From NCBI RefSeq assembly GCF_036345155.1, contig NZ_CP107772.1, forward strand, positions 248,001-312,000: a stretch of DNA of 64,000 bases, read 5' to 3'. This DNA is from Streptomyces sp. NBC_00582 (GTDB lineage Bacteria > Actinomycetota > Actinomycetes > Streptomycetales > Streptomycetaceae). The notes below the pieces were generated by a model. It was not told where the DNA came from and ran no database searches. It saw only the letters and a list, made by a program, of their open reading frames with translations. Positions 50,830 through 59,420 of this stretch are shown here, piece after piece (the stretch's first letter is position 1; the number at the start of each line of letters is the position of its first letter). The translations under genes were made by a program, and so were the position numbers.

Positions 50830-52410
50830 ATGGCGGACACCACGGCCGCCCCGGCGAACAGCGCCGGAGGCAGGGCCCCTGTGGCCGAGGCGACCGGCGT
50901 CTCCAAGCGATTCGGCGCGACCGTGGCGCTGCGCGACGCTCACATCACGATCGCCCCGGGCGAGTCGCACGCCCTGGTCGGACGCAACGGCGCCGGCAAG
51001 TCCACTCTCGTCTCGATCCTGACCGGGCTGCAGCAGCCCGACACCGGAACGCTCAGCTTCTCCGGACAAGCGGCTCCCGCGTTCGGTGACACCAACGCCT
51101 GGCGTTCCCGGGTCGCCTGCGTCTATCAGCGGTCCACCATCATCGGCGGGCTCACCGTCGCCGAAAACCTCTTTCTGAACCGGCAGAGCCCTGCGGCCCT
51201 GACCCCCATTCGCTGGAAGGGTCTGCGCCGCAGGGCGGAGGAACTGCTCGGTGAGTACGGCGTGGACGTCGACGCCGCGGCCGCCGCGAAGGACCTGACC
51301 GTCGAGCAGCGACAGTTCGTCGAGATCGCAAGGGCGCTGTCGTTCGGCGCGCGCTTCATCATCCTGGACGAGCCGACCGCCAAGCTCGACGCGCGCGGCA
51401 TCGGCAGACTCTTCGACAAGCTGCGTGACCTCCAGAGCCAGGGCGTCGCCTTCCTCTTCATCTCGCACCACTTGCAGGAGGTCTATGACCTCTGCAGCAC
51501 AGTCACCGTCTACCGCGACGCCACCCACATCGTCACCGCGCCCGTCGCCCAGCTCGGTCGCCAGGCCCTGGTCGAGGCCATGACCGGCGAGTCCGCGACG
51601 GTCACACCCGTCTCCGTTCCGGCCGTCGCGACCGGCACGGGCGAGGAGTTGCTGGCCGTGGACGCGCTCACCCTGCCCGGCACCATCGAGAACCTCTCCC
51701 TGTCGGTCCGCTCGGGCGAGGTCGTCGGGCTGGCGGGCGCCACCGCCAGCGGCAACGTCCAGGTCGGCGAGACACTGGCCGGCCTGCACCGCGCAGGCAG
51801 CGGCACCGTCAAGGTCGCCGGACGCCCTCTGCGCACCGGCGACATTCCCGCCGCCCTCGCCGCGGGCATCGGCTTCGTGCCGGAGGACCGGCACCTCCAG
51901 GGCCTGGTGGCCGACCGCAGCGTCGCCGAGAACGCGACGCTCACGGTCACCGACCAGCTGGGGCCTTACGGGACCGTCCTTCCCACCCGCACGCGGACCT
52001 TCGCCGGACGCATGATCCGCAGGCTCGACATCAAGACACCCGGAGCCGGCACTCCGGTCGCCGCCCTCTCCGGCGGCAACCAGCAGAAGGTCGTCATCGC
52101 CCGCGCGCTGGCCACGGACCCTCATGTACTGGTCGCGATTCGTCCCACGAACGGTGTCGACGTCAAGTCCAAGGAGTTCCTGCTCGGCACGATCCGACAG
52201 GTCGCCGACGCCGGCAAGGCCGCCGTGGTCGTCTCCGACGAACTCGACGACCTCAAGGTGTGCGACCGCGTCGTCGTCATGTTCCACGGACGAGCAGTAG
52301 CGGAGTTCGACCGAGGCTGGAGCGACCGCGACGTGGTCGCCGCCATGGAAGGTGTCGCTCAGTCGTCGCCGTCATCCCGCACCGAACAGACAGAACAGCA
52401 CGGAAGGTAG
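50830..52410 (+). CDS. Sugar ABC transporter ATP-binding protein, RbsA-type
   Basis: A 526-residue duplicated ATPase. Domain 1 (about 20-250) has Walker A GRNGAGKST, a variant signature LTVEQRQFVEIARAL and Walker B FIILDEPTA. Domain 2 (about 275-510) has the degenerate Walker A GATASGNVQ, the signature LSGGNQQKVVIARAL and LVAIRPTNGVDV in place of a normal Walker B, as in this family where one site is weak. It powers sugar uptake with the neighbouring permease. The C terminus runs into the permease leader with two bases between genes. Confidence 0.93.
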   Translation: MADTTAAPANSAGGRAPVAEATGVSKRFGATVALRDAHITIAPGESHALVGRNGAGKSTLVSILTGLQQPDTGTLSFSGQAAPAFGDTNAWRSRVACVYQRSTIIGGLTVAENLFLNRQSPAALTPIRWKGLRRRAEELLGEYGVDVDAAAAAKDLTVEQRQFVEIARALSFGARFIILDEPTAKLDARGIGRLFDKLRDLQSQGVAFLFISHHLQEVYDLCSTVTVYRDATHIVTAPVAQLGRQALVEAMTGESATVTPVSVPAVATGTGEELLAVDALTLPGTIENLSLSVRSGEVVGLAGATASGNVQVGETLAGLHRAGSGTVKVAGRPLRTGDIPAALAAGIGFVPEDRHLQGLVADRSVAENATLTVTDQLGPYGTVLPTRTRTFAGRMIRRLDIKTPGAGTPVAALSGGNQQKVVIARALATDPHVLVAIRPTNGVDVKSKEFLLGTIRQVADAGKAAVVVSDELDDLKVCDRVVVMFHGRAVAEFDRGWSDRDVVAAMEGVAQSSPSSRTEQTEQHGR

Positions 52411-52412
52411 TC

Positions 52413-53453
52413 ATGTCCGCCACCACAGACGTCGCCGAACCCCCCGTGACCACAGCGGAGGCTCCGGCCGGCGCAGACCGTCGCGGCCTCGACCTGGGCC
52501 GCTTCCGTGACCTGTCGCTGATCCCGGCCATCCTCGTCCTCGGCGTGATCGGCTTCATCGTCTCGCCGGCCTTTCTCACCGCCGACAACCTCATCGGCGT
52601 GGCTCAGCAGTCCACCGAGCTGAGCCTGCTCGTCCTCGCGACGACCCTGATCCTCGTCGCCGGACGGATGGACCTGTCACTGGAGTCCACCATCGGCGTG
52701 GCCCCGGTCATCGCCGTGTGGCTCGTCCTGCCCACCAGCGGCGGCCGGTTCAACGGCCTCGGCCTGTTGCCCGAGTGGACGGCCGTCCCCCTCTGCCTGG
52801 CCGTCGGCGCGGTGATCGGCGTCGTGAACGGCTTCCTCATCCTCAAGCTGCGGCTCAACGGCTTCATCGTCACCCTCGGCGCCCTCACCATGCTGCGCGG
52901 TCTGCAGGTCGCCCTCTCCGAGGGCCAGTCCATCGTCGATCTCCCCTCCTCCTTCACCTACCTCGGCCGGGCGTCCTGGCTGGGCGTGCCGGCGGCCATC
53001 TGGATCTGTGCGGCACTGTTCGCACTCGGCGCGGGAGCGCTGACCTGGCTGCGCCACGGCCGTGCGCTGTACGCGATCGGCGGCAACGCCGAGGCCGCCC
53101 GCACCGCGGGTATACGTGTCGACCGCATCGTCTGGATCGTCCTGGTCCTCGGCAGCCTGCTCGCCGCGTTCGCCGGCATCCTCTACACCGGCCACTACGG
53201 CTCCATCTCCGCCACCCAGGGCAGCGGATGGATCTTCCAGGTGTTCGCCGCGACCGTCATCGGCGGCGTCAGCCTCAACGGCGGCAAGGGCTCCGTCTTC
53301 GGCGCGCTCACGGGTGTACTGACACTCCAGCTGGTCGTCAACGTGATGACCCTGGCCGGTGTGCCCCCGCTGTGGAACCAGTTCCTCAACGGCGTGATCA
53401 TCATCGTCGCCCTGATCATCTCCCGCTTCGCCTCCGGCGAGAAGCAGGAGTAG
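52413..53453 (+). CDS. Sugar ABC transporter permease, RbsC-type
   Basis: A 346-residue permease with about eight to ten helices. Family signatures include AGRMDLSLESTIG, NGFIVTLGALTMLRG and YAIGGNAEAARTAGIRV, plus GGVSLNGGKGSVFGAL near the end. The ATG at 52413 follows GGAAGG. It forms the membrane channel of the sugar importer with the ATPase and binding protein. The regulator gene follows 21 bases later. Confidence 0.93.
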   Translation: MSATTDVAEPPVTTAEAPAGADRRGLDLGRFRDLSLIPAILVLGVIGFIVSPAFLTADNLIGVAQQSTELSLLVLATTLILVAGRMDLSLESTIGVAPVIAVWLVLPTSGGRFNGLGLLPEWTAVPLCLAVGAVIGVVNGFLILKLRLNGFIVTLGALTMLRGLQVALSEGQSIVDLPSSFTYLGRASWLGVPAAIWICAALFALGAGALTWLRHGRALYAIGGNAEAARTAGIRVDRIVWIVLVLGSLLAAFAGILYTGHYGSISATQGSGWIFQVFAATVIGGVSLNGGKGSVFGALTGVLTLQLVVNVMTLAGVPPLWNQFLNGVIIIVALIISRFASGEKQE

Positions 53454-53474
53454 GCGGGCAGAGAGGCGACTTCC

Positions 53475-54180
53475 GTGTCCCTGACGGACGAGGCCATCGA
53501 AAAGATCAAGACGATGATCCTCAACGGCGAACTCGCCCCGGGCTCCCGCCTGCCGACCGAGGATGCCCTCGCAGGGCAGTTCGGTTTCTCGCGCGGAACC
53601 CTTCGTGAGGCGGTCCGAGCCCTGACCGCCATGCGGATCCTCGTCGTCCGCCGGGGCTCCGGGATGTACGTCTCCAGTCTCGAACCCCATCTCCTGCTGG
53701 ACAACCTGTCCTGCACCGCGGACGTCTCCCAGGGCCGTACCGCGCTGCAACTGCTCCAGGTCCGCCGGACGCTGGAACCGGCGGCCACCGGAGCCGCGGC
53801 CACGATGCTCGGCGCCAAGGATCTCAGGGCACTGAGGAGAATCCTGGACCGCGGTCGCGCCACCGCCACAGTCGAGGAGTTCGTGGTCCACGACACGGCC
53901 TTCCACCTCCGCATCGTCGAAGCAGTCGGCAACCCCCGTGCTGTCGATGCTGCTCAAGGTGCTGTCCAGCCGGACCCAGCGGGTTCGGATCCTGCGCGGC
54001 AGTCATGTCGAACGCTCCTTGGACAGCGCCCACCAGGACCACGAGGAGATCCTGCGCGCGCTCGAGGCCCGCGACGCCCTCCTCGCCGCGTCCGCAGCCG
54101 CCGTCCACATCTGCGCCGTCGAACAGTGGCTGGCACAGGGCCTCATCGAAGCCGACCGTCGACCGGCGGTCGCCGGCTGA
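53475..54180 (+). pseudogene. GntR (FadR-type) regulator, frameshifted
   Basis: The first frame gives an intact winged-helix domain (LAPGSRLPTEDALAGQFGFS, RGTLREAVRAL) and the start of the FCD domain up to HLRIVEAVGNP. At the C5 run 53933-53937 one extra C shifts the frame; the +1 frame from 53938 then continues LSMLLKVLSSRTQ, HVERSLDSAHQDHEEIL and ICAVEQWLAQGL to a stop at 54180. Removing one C restores a protein of about 235 residues similar to the unit A regulator. It may be a real mutation or a homopolymer sequencing error. Confidence 0.85.
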
Positions 54181-54288
54181 CCAGGCCCCGAATCGAACCA
54201 CCCCCGACTCACACCCGCGTCGGAGTCCCACTCCCGCGCTGCACACGGTCAACCATCGGAACACTTCAGCTGCCTTGGAGGTCTCTCA

Positions 54289-56523
54289 ATGTCGAGAGCG
54301 ATCAACAGACGACAGTTCCTGGCCGGTACCACGGCCATAGCGGCGGCCGCGGTCGCCGGCGGTCTCTTCGGTGCGAGCCCCGCCCTGGCCGCCGGTCCGG
54401 CCACGTACACCCCCACCTGGGACTCGGTGAACCAGCACCCGGCGTCTCCCGAGTGGTTCCAGGACGCCAAGTTCGGCATCTACTTCCACTGGGGTGTCTT
54501 CAGCGTCCCCGCCTACGACAGCGAGTGGTACCCGCGGAACATGTACTTCGGCGGCAGCAAGGTGAACCAGCACCACGTCGCCACGTACGGCGACCCCTCA
54601 GTGTGGCCGTACCACAACTTCATCAACGGAGCGAACGACAAGGCGGGCAACTTCACCCAGTTCGCGCCCAAGCTGAAGTCGGCCGGCGGCAACTTCGACC
54701 CCGACGAGTGGGCGCAGCTGTTCGTGGACGCCGGGGCGAAGTTCGCCGGTCCGGTCGCCGAGCACCACGACGGCTTCTCGATGTGGAACAGCCAGGTCAA
54801 CGAGTGGAACTCGGTCGACAAGGGTCCCAAGCTCAACCTGCTGCAGCTGTTCACCGACGCCGTCCGCGCGAAGAACCTCAAGCTGCTGGTGTCGATGCAC
54901 CACGCCTACAACTACCTCGGCTACTACCAGGCGGTCCCGGCACAGTCCGACCCCAGCCTGAAGAAGCTCTACGGACAGCTCGACAAGACCACGGAAGACC
55001 AGCTGTGGTACGACAAACTCAAGGAAGTCATCGACCTGGCCAAGCCGGACATCATCTACCAGGACGTCCACCTGGACCAGATCGCCGAGACCCAGCTGCT
55101 GAACTTCCTCTCCTACTACTACAACCAGGCCAACTCCTGGGGCCGGGAAGTCATCGCCACCTACAAGGACGCGTTCAACAGCCACGGCGAGGTCTTCGAC
55201 TACGAGCGCGGCGGCCCCGCCGACATCACGTCCCCCTACTGGCTGACCGACGACAGCGTCTCCAGCACCAGCTGGTGCTACACCGAGGGCATCGGCTACT
55301 ACACGGCACAGCTGCTGCTGCACGCCATGATCGACCGGGTCAGCAAGAACGGCACCGTCCTGCTCAACATCGCGCCGAAGGCCGACGGCACCATCCCCCA
55401 GGGCCAGCGCGACATCCTCCTGGGCATCGGCGACTACCTGAAGCGCTTCGGTGAGTCGGTGTACTCGACCCGAGCCTGGACCGCCTACGGCGAGGGACCG
55501 ACGAAGATGGGCGGCGGCACCTTCATAAACCCGAGCGCCGGCACCGCCCAGGACATCCGCTTCACCCGCAACAAGACGAACACCGTCCTGTATGCCACGG
55601 TGCTCGGCTATCCCGGCAGCTCGCTGACCATCAAGACGCTCAGCTCCAGTCGCATCAACCTGGGCTCGCTGACCTCGGTGAAGCTGCTGGACAGCACGGC
55701 CGGCACTTACATCGACCTGCCGAACCGCACCCAGGACGCGTCCGGACTCAAGGTCACCCTGCCGTCGTCAGCGCCGTTCTCCGCCCCCATGTACGTGCTG
55801 AAGCTGACCTTCTCCGGCCAGATCCCCACGCTGCAGCCGGTCGACGGTGCCCTGGTCTTCACAGACGTCAACTACAGCGGGTCCTCCGCCCCGCTCGGCC
55901 TGGGCGACTACACCGCCGACCAGCTCGACCTGCATGGGATGCCCGCGCTCAGCATCTCCTCCCTGAAGCTCGCCCCGGGCCAGCAGATCGTCGCCTACTC
56001 CAGCGACAACTTCACCGGCACCCAGTGGACGTTCACCGCCGACAACGCCGACCTGCGGGTCACCGGCCAGAACGACAAGATCACCTCGCTGAAGGTGCAG
56101 TTCAACCCGTCAACCTACCTCAAGATCATCAACTACACCGACGGGCTGGCCCTGGACAGCGGCGGCAACGTCGCCGGCGGATCCGACCTCAAGCAGTGGC
56201 ACTATTTCGACAACGCCAACCTCCAGTGGCAGGCGGTCGAGGTCGGAGGCGGCTACTACAAGCTGGTCAACCGGACCAACGGCATGGTCGCCGACAGCTG
56301 GGGCGCCACCAACAACGGCGCCACCTGCAAGCAGTTGGCCTGGAACGGCCACACCAACCAGCAGTGGAAGATCACGCACCGCGGCGGCGGCCAGTACAAC
56401 ATAGTCAACCGCACCACGGGCAAGTGCCTCGACGGCGGCGGCAACGTCTCCGAGGGCTCCGTCACCAAGCTGTGGGACTGGGGCAACAGCACCAACCTTC
56501 AGTGGACCATCAGCCCCGTCTGA
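54289..56523 (+). CDS. Secreted GH29 alpha-L-fucosidase with crystallin-like and ricin-type domains
   Basis: A 744-residue exported enzyme. A Tat signal (NRRQFLAG, cleavage after SPALAA near 35) leads into a GH29 catalytic domain (about 45-390): KFGIYFHWGVFSVPAY, AEHHDGFSMW and the likely nucleophile D259 in IIYQDV. A beta domain follows (about 395-505), then a beta/gamma-crystallin-like module (about 515-605, VFTDVNYSG, SDNFTGTQW) and a ricin-type trefoil lectin (about 610-744, with repeated LQW/QQW motifs). It releases L-fucose from glycans outside the cell, feeding the importer encoded just upstream. GGAGG precedes the ATG. Confidence 0.95.
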   Translation: MSRAINRRQFLAGTTAIAAAAVAGGLFGASPALAAGPATYTPTWDSVNQHPASPEWFQDAKFGIYFHWGVFSVPAYDSEWYPRNMYFGGSKVNQHHVATYGDPSVWPYHNFINGANDKAGNFTQFAPKLKSAGGNFDPDEWAQLFVDAGAKFAGPVAEHHDGFSMWNSQVNEWNSVDKGPKLNLLQLFTDAVRAKNLKLLVSMHHAYNYLGYYQAVPAQSDPSLKKLYGQLDKTTEDQLWYDKLKEVIDLAKPDIIYQDVHLDQIAETQLLNFLSYYYNQANSWGREVIATYKDAFNSHGEVFDYERGGPADITSPYWLTDDSVSSTSWCYTEGIGYYTAQLLLHAMIDRVSKNGTVLLNIAPKADGTIPQGQRDILLGIGDYLKRFGESVYSTRAWTAYGEGPTKMGGGTFINPSAGTAQDIRFTRNKTNTVLYATVLGYPGSSLTIKTLSSSRINLGSLTSVKLLDSTAGTYIDLPNRTQDASGLKVTLPSSAPFSAPMYVLKLTFSGQIPTLQPVDGALVFTDVNYSGSSAPLGLGDYTADQLDLHGMPALSISSLKLAPGQQIVAYSSDNFTGTQWTFTADNADLRVTGQNDKITSLKVQFNPSTYLKIINYTDGLALDSGGNVAGGSDLKQWHYFDNANLQWQAVEVGGGYYKLVNRTNGMVADSWGATNNGATCKQLAWNGHTNQQWKITHRGGGQYNIVNRTTGKCLDGGGNVSEGSVTKLWDWGNSTNLQWTISPV

Positions 56524-56540
56524 CCCGTTCCCGAGAGCCC

Positions 56541-56582
56541 ATGGCCCGGTGCGGCGCCGAACCCCGGTCCGCACCGGGCCAT
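56541..56582. terminator. Hairpin terminator after fucosidase gene
   Basis: A perfect 14-bp stem, ATGGCCCGGTGCGG and complement with a 14-base loop, 17 bases after the stop codon. Confidence 0.85.
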
Positions 56583-56692
56583 GCACACAGAAGCGCAATC
56601 CTTTTCCTAAATGGCCGACAGCACTCGCATGACCCCGCTGACGACTACTGACCTGTCTCGGCGCCCGCACCGAAGATACCCGTGCGTACCCC

Positions 56693-56741
56693 TTGACTCA
56701 CGGGTCTCACCTTTCTACCTTTCCCGGCAGAAAAACGTTTT
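56693..56741 (+). promoter_or_regulatory. Sigma-70-type promoter and AAAACGTTTT palindrome before GH30 gene
   Basis: TTGACT (56693-56698), a 17-base spacer and TACCTT (56716-56721) fit a vegetative promoter. The perfect palindrome AAAACGTTTT (56732-56741), with the central CG typical of LacI-family operators, lies about where transcription would start. Confidence 0.6.
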
Positions 56742-56780
56742 CTCAAACAGGTCCGACAGGCGGAGCAACGCACCAGCCCG

Positions 56781-56840
56781 CAGTGGGCCATCAGCCCCGT
56801 CCGACCCGTTCCCGACAGCCCATGGCCCGGTGCGGTGCCG
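56781..56840 (+). repeat. Copy of the fucosidase gene end (deletion scar)
   Basis: These 60 bases match 56500-56559 at 56 positions. The match covers the last codons of the fucosidase (QWTISPV) and 38 bases after its stop. Here it reads QWAISPV without a gene in front, so it is probably the end of a lost ricin-domain gene. Confidence 0.8.
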
Positions 56841-56927
56841 CGCGGGCCGATCGTTCCGAAGAGCCGCTCCGGACCGGCCCGCGCCGAGGGCAGACGACCT
56901 GACCACCAAGTGAAGAAGGACGCCCCC

Positions 56928-58787
56928 ATGCAGATGAGACATCCACTCCGCGGACTGAGCGCGCAGGGCGCCGCCTTGGCCCTTGCCCTCACGTGCGGAG
57001 TGGCGGTGCTGGCCCCGGCGTCGGCGTCGGCCGCGAGCGACACGATCGGCGTGACCCTGACCACGTCGGACCTGAGCCAGGCCCTGACCCCGCAGCCGGG
57101 CATCGCGCTCGGTCCGGTGACCTCGGGCAGCGTGAACCTGAAGGTGGACGACACGCAGTCCTACCAGAGCATCGACGGATTCGGTGCCGCGTTCACCGAC
57201 ACCTCGGCCTACCTCCTGCAGAACAAGCTCGACGCCACCACCCGCGACCGGGTGATGCGTGACCTGTTCACCCGCGGCTCCGGCATCGGCCTGTCGCTGA
57301 TGCGGGTGCCGATGGGCTCCTCCGACTACACCGCGACCCCCGCGAGCAACCCCTCCACGTACTCCTACGACGACAACGGCGGCGTCGCCGACCCGAGCCT
57401 CGCCAACTTCTCCACCGCGCACGACGACGCCTACATCATCCCGGTCATCAAGCAGGCCCAGGCGCTCAACCCGTCGATGAAGCTCTTCGCCAACGACTGG
57501 AGCCCGCCGGCCTGGATGAAGACCACCAACACCATGCTCGGCCAGGGCAACGGCACCCTGCGCTCGGACATGTACGGCCCGCTCGCGCAGTACTACGTCA
57601 AGTTCCTCCAGGAGTACAAGGCCAAGGGCGTCAACGTCTGGGGCATCACCCCGCAGAACGAGCCGACGATCTCCCCATCCACGTACTCCGCCATGCTGTG
57701 GGCCGCGGGCGACGAGGCGAACTTCATCGCCAACAACCTCGCCCCGGCACTTCAGCAGGCCGGCCTGAGCGACACGAAGATCCTCGGCGGGGACGCCGAC
57801 CACGTGGACACCACCTACGCGAACACGCTGATGGGCAACCAGACGGCCCGCGACGCGATGTACGGCACGGCGTGGCACTGCTACCAGAACGACCTCGGCA
57901 AAATGACCACCATCCACAACTCCTACCCGGACAAGCGGATCTACGAAAGCGAGTGCTCCACCGGGCCCGGCATCGCCCCGATGAACGCCGCCCAGCTCGC
58001 CCTGGAGTCCACCTTCAACTGGGCCAACGGCGCACTGCTGTGGAACCTGGCGCTCGACACCAACGGCGGCCCCAAGATGGGCGTCGGCTGCGACAACTGC
58101 ACCGGCCTCGTCACCATCGACCAGTCGACCGGCAAGGCCACCTACACCAACAACTACTACCAGCTGGGCCAGTTCTCGAAGTTCGTCGTCCCCGGCGCGG
58201 CACGCATCGGCTACAGCGACGGCGGTGGCATCTGGGCCCAGGCCTACAAGAACCCCGACGGCGGCGAGGTACTGGTCGCTTACAACAACAACTCCTCCGC
58301 CACCACCTTCACCACCACCTGGAACAGCGCCGGATCGTTCTCCTACACCCTCCCCTCGCACGCCACGGTCACCTTCACGCGGGGCGCGCAGACGGCCGCC
58401 GCCCAGATTGTCGGCCAGGGCTCGAACCGGTGTCTGGACGACACCGGCAACCCGGCCAACGGCGTCCAGCAGTACATCTGGGACTGCACGTCCGGAAACG
58501 CCAACCAGGCCTACACCTACTCGGCGAACCGTGAGCTCCAGATCGCGGGCAAGTGCCTCGGCGCGTCCGGGAACGGCACCACCAACGGGACCAAGGTCAT
58601 CACCTGGGACTGCAACGGCGGCTCCAGCCAGAAGTGGACCTTCCACGCGGACGGCAGCGTCACCAACGACCTGTCCGGACTCTGTCTCGACGTGACCGGC
58701 ACGGCAACGGCCAACGGCTCCAAGGTCCAGCTGTGGAGCTGCACCGGCGCCTCCAACCAGAAGTGGTCGGCCTCCAGCGGAGGCTGA
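56928..58787 (+). CDS. Secreted GH30 glycoside hydrolase with ricin-type lectin domain
   Basis: A 619-residue exported enzyme. A Sec signal peptide ends near ASASA (residue 36). The GH30 barrel starts at QSIDGFGAAFTDTSA; the acid/base is E245 (ITPQNEPT) and the nucleophile probably E342 (IYESECSTG). A beta domain follows, then a ricin-type trefoil (about 490-619) with three QW-type repeats. GH30 members cut beta-linked glucose, galactose or xylose chains; the subfamily is unclear, with a beta-1,6-glucanase or galactanase-like role possible. A promoter and a palindrome are visible upstream; a strong terminator follows. Confidence 0.92.
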   Translation: MQMRHPLRGLSAQGAALALALTCGVAVLAPASASAASDTIGVTLTTSDLSQALTPQPGIALGPVTSGSVNLKVDDTQSYQSIDGFGAAFTDTSAYLLQNKLDATTRDRVMRDLFTRGSGIGLSLMRVPMGSSDYTATPASNPSTYSYDDNGGVADPSLANFSTAHDDAYIIPVIKQAQALNPSMKLFANDWSPPAWMKTTNTMLGQGNGTLRSDMYGPLAQYYVKFLQEYKAKGVNVWGITPQNEPTISPSTYSAMLWAAGDEANFIANNLAPALQQAGLSDTKILGGDADHVDTTYANTLMGNQTARDAMYGTAWHCYQNDLGKMTTIHNSYPDKRIYESECSTGPGIAPMNAAQLALESTFNWANGALLWNLALDTNGGPKMGVGCDNCTGLVTIDQSTGKATYTNNYYQLGQFSKFVVPGAARIGYSDGGGIWAQAYKNPDGGEVLVAYNNNSSATTFTTTWNSAGSFSYTLPSHATVTFTRGAQTAAAQIVGQGSNRCLDDTGNPANGVQQYIWDCTSGNANQAYTYSANRELQIAGKCLGASGNGTTNGTKVITWDCNGGSSQKWTFHADGSVTNDLSGLCLDVTGTATANGSKVQLWSCTGASNQKWSASSGG

Positions 58788-58795
58788 CGGACAAA

Positions 58796-58843
58796 CGGCG
58801 TCCGGCCGGCCCTCGGGTACGCCCGCGGACCGGCCGGACGCCG
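58796..58843. terminator. Hairpin terminator after GH30 gene
   Basis: A perfect 14-bp stem, CGGCGTCCGGCCGG and complement with a 20-base loop, nine bases after the stop. Confidence 0.88.
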
Positions 58844-58861
58844 CGTCATGATCCGCCGCAG

Positions 58862-59017
58862 GCCGTCAACACCGAGAACGCCACCCACGGGCTGAGCGTC
58901 GCCCATCGCGTCGGGACGGGCATCGTCCACATCAACGACCAGTCCGTGGCCGACGAACCTCAGGCCCCCTTCTGCGGTGTGAAGGCCTCCGGCTACGGCC
59001 GGTTCGGTGGACGGTGA
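58862..59017 (+). pseudogene. Aldehyde dehydrogenase C-terminal fragment
   Basis: The frame reads NTENATHGLSVAHRVGTGIV, HINDQSVADEPQAPFCGVKA and SGYGRFGG, the C-terminal end of a benzaldehyde/vanillin-type aldehyde dehydrogenase, with a short internal deletion (the usual linker between GLS and the RTGIVH part). No upstream portion exists. It points opposite to the intact aldehyde dehydrogenase at 59421-60923 and resembles it in HVNDQPVNDEPNMPFGGVKE. Confidence 0.82.
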
Positions 59018-59018
59018 G

Positions 59019-59320
59019 GCATCGAGGCGAGCGCGCCGACGAGCGTGCGGAGCGCGAGCCCGCGTCCTCGTGTACCGAACCACGATGCCGCGATCTTCAT
59101 ACCCACGGGTGCACGCCTGCGAGGAAGTCCTGTGCCCAGTCGGCACAGGACCGCCGCGCCGAGGGCGAAGCCCGCCTGTACCGACGCGGTCAGCCAGACG
59201 GCCTGGAAATCTCCGATGTGCCAGACCTCGCGCGGGTGGGTCCGACGGCGGAGGCGGAGAACCACATCGTCATGGCGAGCACCTGCCGGTTCCCCAGCCG
59301 TTGCCCTACGTCGCTGGAGC
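59019..59320 (-). pseudogene. MFS transporter fragment, frameshifted
   Basis: Minus-strand pieces read RLGNRQVLAMTMWFSASAVG in one frame, then DFQAVWLTASVQAGFALGAA and VGMKIAASWFGTRGRGLALR in another, ending LVGALASMP. These are successive segments of an MFS transporter N-terminal half, with one shift between the first two and a deletion before the third. It lies next to another gene relic, so the 58.8-59.4 kb stretch is a decay zone. Confidence 0.72.
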
Positions 59321-59420
59321 CCGAAAATTCCGCCTACACTGCTCGGCGAAGGAAGGCGCGGACCTACGGCCCGGCTTCCCCACCCCAGGGCGGTCAGCAG
59401 CCGAATCTGCCGCAGGCCCG

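Noticed and set aside
53475..55454. A 659-residue fusion protein
   Set aside because: After the C5 run it is an off-frame read through the fucosidase gene; the regulator continues in the +1 frame.
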